Source: Candidatus Dadabacteria bacterium
Lineage (GTDB): Bacteria > Desulfobacterota_D > UBA1144 > Nemesobacterales > UBA2774
DNA length: 18,879 nt
Assembly (NCBI GenBank): GCA_020027805.1
Contig: JAHKKQ010000021.1
Location: forward strand, 1 to 18,879
Direction: 5' to 3'
Positions 14,558 to 18,879 of this stretch are shown here, piece by piece. The number at the start of each line of letters is the position of its first letter. The first letter of the stretch is position 1. The notes beneath the pieces were generated by a model. It was not told the DNA's origin. It did no database searches and saw only the letters and a list, made by a program, of their open reading frames with translations. The position numbers and the translations under genes were made by a program.

Positions 14558-14840
14558 AGTTCGAGAGGAGTGCGTGCCCGGCGCGAATAATATATCCGAG
14601 CGGCCTGTATACGCGGAGTACCGGCGGGTTATCCGTATCACACGCTCGGGAGCCGGACGCCTGACCTCGACACATGCGTATAAAAAATCGTGTAATATTG
14701 CATCCGGAAATTTTCGTGTGCGGGATATCCGCATATGACCCGATATGACCCGCGGCGGATTTAGTAACGCTTCGTGCCGCAGCCCGGCGGGACAGCGCGT
14801 AACGTACGGCGCAACCGGCCGTGAGGAGGGGATTCAAAGG
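14558..14840. other. Intergenic region
   Basis: About 280 bases with no supported gene. It contains a tandem 10-base repeat at 14733-14752 and the palindrome GGATATCC just before it. A TAATAT near 14693 could be a -10 for the following lipoprotein gene, but no -35 at proper spacing was found. Confidence 0.4.
14733..14752. repeat. Two tandem copies of ATATGACCCG
   Basis: ATATGACCCG occurs twice head to tail, 88 bases before the lipoprotein start. It may be a pair of direct-repeat regulator half-sites at 10-base (one helical turn) spacing, or a chance duplication. Confidence 0.45.
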
Positions 14841-15449
14841 ATGAAAAAGTTTTTACTTTTGATGTTCGCGGCGGCGCTCGGCTTCGGGGCCGTCTCATGC
14901 AGGGACGGAAAGGATTCGAAGACGAAAGAGGGCGGGGAATTCAGCTTCAGGAAAACGACCTGGGGCATGAGCCGCGAGCAGGTCAAGGCGTCCGAAGACG
15001 CTACCCCGACCGGGGATAACCCCGAGGTAATCACATACAGGGGTGAGGTCGAGGGAATACCCGTGATCGTCGGATACCTGTTCGACGGGGATAAGCTCAC
15101 GAGGGCGGGATACCTTATGCAGGGCTCGTACGAGGACCCCAATTCCTACATAAGCGACTACAACAAGGTCAAGGGTTTTCTCATTAACGGGTACGGAACC
15201 CCGGCTCAGGACGAAGTGGTTTGGGCGGAGGGGGAGGAAGTGGAGGACCCGGGGAAATTCGGCGAGTCCGTCTGCGGCGGCAAGCTCAGGTATTCGACTC
15301 TCTGGGCGGACGGGGTGACCGAGATAAGGGAGAGCCTCGACGGCGAGAACGGGAATTGCAATCACGGCGTCATGTTCGAGAGCGTGGAGCTTTCGATTAA
15401 AAAGAAGACCGGGAATAACGAGGCCGCGCCTCCCACGCCCGGTCAGTAA
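14841..15449 (+). CDS. Lipoprotein of unknown family
   Basis: A 202-residue protein with a lipoprotein signal: MKKFLLLMFAAALGFGAVSC, lipidated cysteine at residue 20, followed by a charged linker (RDGKDSKTKE). The mature domain opens with FRKTTWGMSREQVKASE (36-52). This W-G-M-S/T-x-x-Q-V-K motif opens many periplasmic proteins of unknown function. It continues with YLFDGDKLTRAGYLM (79-93) and a YGTPxxDEVVW stretch (118-128), then two cysteines (C145, C173) that may pair. No enzymatic motif is seen. A longer reading frame starts at 14745, but the signal peptide fixes the start at 14841, with GGAGGGG about 9 bases upstream. It converges with the metal ATPase gene, 21 bases between stops, so the two are not cotranscribed. 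Confidence 0.85.
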   Translation: MKKFLLLMFAAALGFGAVSCRDGKDSKTKEGGEFSFRKTTWGMSREQVKASEDATPTGDNPEVITYRGEVEGIPVIVGYLFDGDKLTRAGYLMQGSYEDPNSYISDYNKVKGFLINGYGTPAQDEVVWAEGEEVEDPGKFGESVCGGKLRYSTLWADGVTEIRESLDGENGNCNHGVMFESVELSIKKKTGNNEAAPPTPGQ

Positions 15450-15470
15450 TTACAAACATCCCGCGGCAGC

Positions 15471-17795
15471 CTAGCCCTCCGCATCCTTGTCGGACTTCAT
15501 ACGCTCTTCTATTAATGCCAGATAGGACTCTTCTTCCTGCGCGAAATGGAGGGTGAGTATCGCATAGAGACCGTAGAGGATCCTTCTCATCTCACGCATG
15601 TCTTCCGGGCCCGGGCCCTCCGCCGGCATCCCGTCCAGCAAATTGCCGAACACCTTGATCAGGCGGCTTATTTCGATATGAGCCCTGCTCATCGTGGCAG
15701 TCGGGTCTTCTCCCCCGATTATGTCCGCCACGAGCGGGTATACGACCGCGTCCTCGGCTTTCTCGTGCGGCAGCAGCCGCTCGGCCAAAAAAGTATGAAT
15801 CCCCCTGAGCTCCTTTAGAGCCGTTTCGGGGGGCATGGTATCGAGCCTGTCGGTAACGTATCTGATGCGTCTGACTTCGGGCATGAGCTTCTCGTGCTCG
15901 TCCCGGAACTGGAGTCCTATCCTGGCCGCTTCCGGGTCCAGGCGGCCCCTCTGCTTCCCGTCCCTGAGCGCGCGGAGCGCGTTCAGGATGACTATCGTAT
16001 CTATTACCTCCTGCAAAATTGCTCCGGTGACGGGCGCGAGGAACCCTGCCGCCGCCGCCAGCATCGCCGCTATAGAAAGGCCCATGCCGACGGCGATGCT
16101 TTCGAACGCTATAGACCTCGACCTCCGGGCTATGCTCACGGCTTCTATCAGGCGGTCGAGCTTGTCGACGATCAGAACGACGTCGGCGGCTTCGGAGGAA
16201 GCGGTCGCCCCCCTCGCGCCCATGGCCACGCCCACGTCCGCGGACGCGAGCGCGGCCGCGTCGTTTATGCCGTCCCCCACCATTATGGTTACGCCTTCGG
16301 AGCGCTCCGTGAGGACCGCGTCTACCTTTTCCTGAGGCGAGCGCTCGGCCAGCACCTTGTCGATGCCTATGGCGGCGCCCACGGACAGGGCGACGTCCTT
16401 GTGGTCACCCGTCAGCATGACTATTCTCTGAAACCCGACCCGCTTGAGCGCGCGGATAGTCAGGGGGGCGTCGGGTCTCACCGGGTCGTCCAGTATCAGC
16501 GCGCCTGCCGGCACGCCGTCGACCGATATGAATATGCACGACGAGCCGTCGAGTAAAGACCTTCTGTGCAGCCGGTCCGCCCTGGGGTCGGGGGGCGTAC
16601 CGCTCAGCACCCAGTCCATCCTGCCGAGCTTCACTCTTTTACCGTTGACTGTGCCGCTGATCCCCGAGCCGAATTCCTCCGCGGCATCCTCGGGAAAGCT
16701 GAGGTATAGCCCGCGCTCGATTGCGGCTTTGACTATGGGCCGCGCGAGCACGTGCGGAGAGACCTGATCGAGTGAGGCGGAGAGCTTGAGTAATTCGTCG
16801 GGGTCGTAATCCCCGAAGCTCTCCACGCTGCTCAGGAGAGGCTCGCCCTTCGTTATGGTACCGGTTTTATCGAGGATAAGGATCTTGCCGCGGGCGAGTG
16901 TTTCGAGCGCCCCGCCGCCTTTTATGATGATGCCGCGGCGCGCCGCGCGCGAGAGCCCCGAGACTATCGCGACGGGGACCGCGAGTATGAGAGGGCAGGG
17001 GGTAGCGACCACGAGAACGGCGAGGGCCCGCACGGGGTCGCCCGATATTATCCACGCGACGGCGGAGACTGCGAGCGTCAGCGGGAGGAAGAATATCGCG
17101 TACCTGTCGGCCATCCGGACGAGCGGCGCCTTGGAAGACTGCGCCTGCCCGACGAGCCTTATTATCCCCGCGTATACACTCTCCCCGGCGCTGACGGTCG
17201 CCCTCATTTTGAACGGGGACTGAGAGGCGTTCACCGTGCCGCTCAGGACCTGGTCCCTGTCCCTGTGCTCGACGGGCTTCGACTCGCCCGTGAGGGCCGA
17301 TTCGTCTAACACGGCGGAGCCGCCTATGACGACGCCGTCTACGGGGACGATCTCGCCCGGCCTGACCATGAGGAAGTCTCCGGGCCTGACGTCTTCGATC
17401 GGAGCCGTGGTTACGGTGTCGCCGTCGAGCCTGTTCACCGTCCGCGGAGTGCGCCCGATGAGGGCCGACAGCTCCTTCCGCGCCCTCGATGCCGCGTACT
17501 CCTCCAGCACCTGGCCGCCCGAGAGCATGAGCGCGATCACTGCGCCGGCCAGGTACTCACCCAGGACGAGGGACCCGGCCATCGCTATTAGCGCGATCAC
17601 GTCCACGCCCAGCTTGCCCGAGTAGAGCGTGCGCGCGACGATGAGCGTGAGGGGTATGAGCGCGGCGGCGGTGGCTCCCGCCCAGGCCCAGTCCGCTATG
17701 TCCGGTATTTGCAGAAAGTGCGCCGCTAGCCCCGCCAATATGCCGGAGAGAGTGAGGACGAGGACTACCCTGTTTACGAAACGGGCGTTATGCAT
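15471..17795 (-). CDS. P1B-5-type metal-transporting ATPase with C-terminal hemerythrin domain
   Basis: A 774-residue P-type ATPase. Features in order: hydrophobic segments in the first 100 residues with no N-terminal metal-binding domain; actuator motif TGES (169-172); transmembrane metal motif TPCPL (265-269) in place of CPC or SPC; phosphorylated D309 in DKTGT; SPHVLA at 346-351 where other P1B pumps have HP; TGDH (462-465); GDGINDAAA (507-515). Residues 625-765 are a hemerythrin-like four-helix domain with ligand candidates H634, H677/E681, H706 and H750/E754. The TPC motif plus a C-terminal hemerythrin domain defines subgroup P1B-5, whose studied members export Fe2+ and Ni2+ and bind a di-iron centre. 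The inferred role is removal of iron or nickel from the cytoplasm, perhaps tuned by oxygen or iron. CGG and CGC codons appear more often here than in its neighbours. GGAGG lies 12 bases before the ATG, a long spacing. Confidence 0.95.
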   Translation of the reverse strand: MHNARFVNRVVLVLTLSGILAGLAAHFLQIPDIADWAWAGATAAALIPLTLIVARTLYSGKLGVDVIALIAMAGSLVLGEYLAGAVIALMLSGGQVLEEYAASRARKELSALIGRTPRTVNRLDGDTVTTAPIEDVRPGDFLMVRPGEIVPVDGVVIGGSAVLDESALTGESKPVEHRDRDQVLSGTVNASQSPFKMRATVSAGESVYAGIIRLVGQAQSSKAPLVRMADRYAIFFLPLTLAVSAVAWIISGDPVRALAVLVVATPCPLILAVPVAIVSGLSRAARRGIIIKGGGALETLARGKILILDKTGTITKGEPLLSSVESFGDYDPDELLKLSASLDQVSPHVLARPIVKAAIERGLYLSFPEDAAEEFGSGISGTVNGKRVKLGRMDWVLSGTPPDPRADRLHRRSLLDGSSCIFISVDGVPAGALILDDPVRPDAPLTIRALKRVGFQRIVMLTGDHKDVALSVGAAIGIDKVLAERSPQEKVDAVLTERSEGVTIMVGDGINDAAALASADVGVAMGARGATASSEAADVVLIVDKLDRLIEAVSIARRSRSIAFESIAVGMGLSIAAMLAAAAGFLAPVTGAILQEVIDTIVILNALRALRDGKQRGRLDPEAARIGLQFRDEHEKLMPEVRRIRYVTDRLDTMPPETALKELRGIHTFLAERLLPHEKAEDAVVYPLVADIIGGEDPTATMSRAHIEISRLIKVFGNLLDGMPAEGPGPEDMREMRRILYGLYAILTLHFAQEEESYLALIEERMKSDKDAEG

Positions 17796-18000
17796 GGCCG
17801 GATCGAGCCTCCGAATTTATTTCGTCGGGAATTATCAGGTTCACGCTGTGCCCGGAACGATGTGCTGGCGGCCCGCTCAAGAATAATACACCACTCCATA
17901 TGCAGAACAAAAAACGGACCCCTTGCCGCGCGTAAGAGGCGTGTTTATCGCTGACACTTCACTGAGCCGGGGGCTTTGTCGGGATTTTACCGGGCGTTAA

Positions 18001-18029
18001 TTGAAAATTTATCAATAGCCTTATATAAT
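18001..18029 (+). promoter_or_regulatory. Near-consensus sigma70 promoter
   Basis: TTGAAA (18001-18006), exactly 17 bases, then perfect TATAAT (18024-18029). Predicted start is near 18036, giving a leader of about 110 bases before the small protein gene at 18146. It is the best promoter match in the window. Confidence 0.75.
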
Positions 18030-18062
18030 CAAAGTGAGCAGGGGCTTTTCTCGATATCGGTT

Positions 18063-18078
18063 CGTGTCCTGAGACACG
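18063..18078 (+). promoter_or_regulatory. Leader hairpin
   Basis: CGTGTC and GACACG are perfect complements around a CTGA loop, about 28 bases into the predicted transcript. An alternative pairing uses GTCC (18066-18069) and GGAC (18078-18081). No T-run follows, so it is not a terminator; it may be an operator or an RNA element affecting the downstream gene. Confidence 0.45.
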
Positions 18079-18145
18079 GACGGCGTCGGTCGGGTTTCCT
18101 CCATTAATTGCCGAACGGATAGAACGAGCTTGACGCGGTACTTCT

Positions 18146-18385
18146 ATGATTCAATACAAGGTTGAAAACATTACGCTCACGGACGACGAACAGGCGTTCC
18201 TCATAGACATGACTATAGAGCTCGAGGATTTTGAGACGGACTCTGACACGGTTTTCATATCGCTATCCTTCCCGCTCGCCAACGAATCGAGCGACCTCGA
18301 GGAGATAAAGGAGAAGGCGATCATCCACGCCAAGAGCCTGCTCAGGAAGGTACTTCTCGAAGACGCCCAGAGGGATTTGTTTTAA
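18146..18385 (+). CDS. Small protein of unknown function
   Basis: A 79-residue acidic, soluble protein that I do not recognise. It starts MIQYKVENITLTDDEQAF, continues with a beta-like stretch DTVFISLSFPLANES and ends with a long helix EIKEKAIIHAKSLLRKVLLEDAQ. Codon use (GAG, CTC, ATA, AGG) is that of the surrounding genes, which supports a real gene. There is no clear Shine-Dalgarno sequence before the ATG, although a near-consensus promoter and a 110-base leader with a hairpin precede it. No cysteines, signal peptide or membrane segment are present. The gene to its right is convergent, 59 bases away. Confidence 0.7.
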   Translation: MIQYKVENITLTDDEQAFLIDMTIELEDFETDSDTVFISLSFPLANESSDLEEIKEKAIIHAKSLLRKVLLEDAQRDLF

Positions 18386-18444
18386 TTTCTGATAACAGGC
18401 TTATTGTTTGCTTCGCTTTCTTCCGATTCCTTGCATTCGCTGAC

Positions 18445-18879
18445 TCACTGCGCGAGGAACACTCCGATATTATTCGGTATGGACGTGCGGTCCGGGTTCA
18501 TGAGAGTTGCCTTGAAAAACGCGAGCCCGCTGTCGCTCGGCCCGCGGAACCCGTCTTCTATTGTGCGGTAGAGTAAAGAACCGTCGGGCGGGGCCGGCTG
18601 GAACTGCTGCGCGAGCGCGGTTACCTCTTCCACGGTACTTATACGGAAGAGACCCACGGCCGATTTTTTGCCATCGAACAGCCTCGCCCTGAATACTATC
18701 TGACCCTGGTCGTTTAACCCCGCGAGCCCGAATTGCGCGAACTGGCCGACTCCGCCCGGGCCGGGATCGCCTTGCCGGATGAGCGTGCTAATACCGCAAG
18801 TACCAGCGAGGAATAAGGCCGAGTCGACGGGAAGGCCTTCGTCACCGCCTTCTATCGACGCGCCGAACGCGACCTCGCC
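18445..18879 (-). CDS. NxxGxxxF tandem-repeat extracellular protein, C-terminal part
   Basis: The frame is open from the window edge to a TGA at 18445, giving 145 residues of the C-terminus; the start lies outside. The sequence shows the recurring pattern of choice-of-anchor NxxGxxAF repeat proteins: GEVAFGASIEGGDEG, then IRQGDPGPGGVGQFAQFGLAG, LNDQGQIVFRARLFDGK, GLFRI, and a second diverged copy with SDSGLAFFKATLMNPDR. In each unit N/S-D-x-G-x-(I/L)-x-F-x-A is followed about 20 residues later by G-(I/L)-(F/Y). Such proteins are usually secreted, with several 60-70-residue units likely to form a beta-propeller-like structure. No C-terminal anchor is visible: the protein ends at FLAQ. Function unknown. 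Confidence 0.72.
   Translation of the reverse strand, partial: GEVAFGASIEGGDEGLPVDSALFLAGTCGISTLIRQGDPGPGGVGQFAQFGLAGLNDQGQIVFRARLFDGKKSAVGLFRISTVEEVTALAQQFQPAPPDGSLLYRTIEDGFRGPSDSGLAFFKATLMNPDRTSIPNNIGVFLAQ

Larger units (their letters stand above)
17796..18145. other. Intergenic region between divergent genes
   Basis: About 350 bases separating the metal ATPase (minus) and the small protein at 18146 (plus). The plus-strand promoter at 18001-18029 and leader hairpin at 18063-18078 are listed separately. For the ATPase, GATAAT read on the minus strand near 17832-17837 is a possible -10, but no -35 at good spacing was found, and no metal-regulator box was recognised. Confidence 0.5.

Noticed and set aside
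1..18879. CRISPR arrays, tRNA/rRNA genes, transposases, phage integrases, terminal inverted repeats
   Set aside because: I looked for regularly spaced repeats, CCA-ended cloverleaf sequences and DDE or tyrosine recombinase motifs and found none.

Overview
The window comes from a GC-rich (by eye high fifties percent), Gram-negative-type bacterium. The evidence is several Sec signal peptides and lipoboxes, sigma70-like promoters, strong GGAGG ribosome sites, and a marked preference for AGG (Arg) and ATA (Ile) codons despite the high GC. An environmental deltaproteobacterial, Desulfobacterota or Dadabacteria-like lineage is a guess only. I saw no tRNA, rRNA, CRISPR array, insertion sequence or integrase, so this looks like ordinary chromosome with some accessory genes.

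Left part (1-3.7 kb): a small cupin, a gene-poor stretch, a secreted protein of unknown family followed by a DUF1330 protein, then on the minus strand a Cys-rich putative lipoprotein and two small lipoproteins that are paralogues of each other. An AT-richer spacer with two hairpins, one a 29-bp dyad, separates these from the next block.

Centre (3.7-9.8 kb): a 1324-residue membrane hybrid histidine kinase carries four PAS domains repeated at an exact 116-residue pitch, then HisKA, HATPase_c and two receiver domains, but no HPt. It ends at a clear rho-independent terminator. Next comes a DUF4301 protein whose motifs resemble sugar nucleotidyltransferases, then a free-standing HPt protein. Kinase and HPt together could form a split His-Asp-His-Asp phosphorelay; no output regulator lies in the window.

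Right-centre (9.8-13.9 kb): an unrecognised 435-residue protein with a gluzincin-like HDxxH...ExxxD arrangement converges, 20 bp apart, on a 707-residue STAND/NACHT-type NTPase. The latter resembles the NTPase-plus-helical core of large metallophosphoesterase- or TIR-fused STAND proteins, but has no recognisable effector domain. It is the best candidate here for an undescribed conflict or signalling protein. A small secreted RcsF/YbjQ-like protein follows.

Right part (14-18.9 kb): a small helical protein with a TTG start, a lipoprotein, a P1B-5-type metal ATPase with a C-terminal hemerythrin domain (iron/nickel efflux in characterised members), a small conserved-looking protein behind a near-consensus promoter and a leader hairpin, and at the edge the C-terminal part of an extracellular NxxGxxxF tandem-repeat protein.
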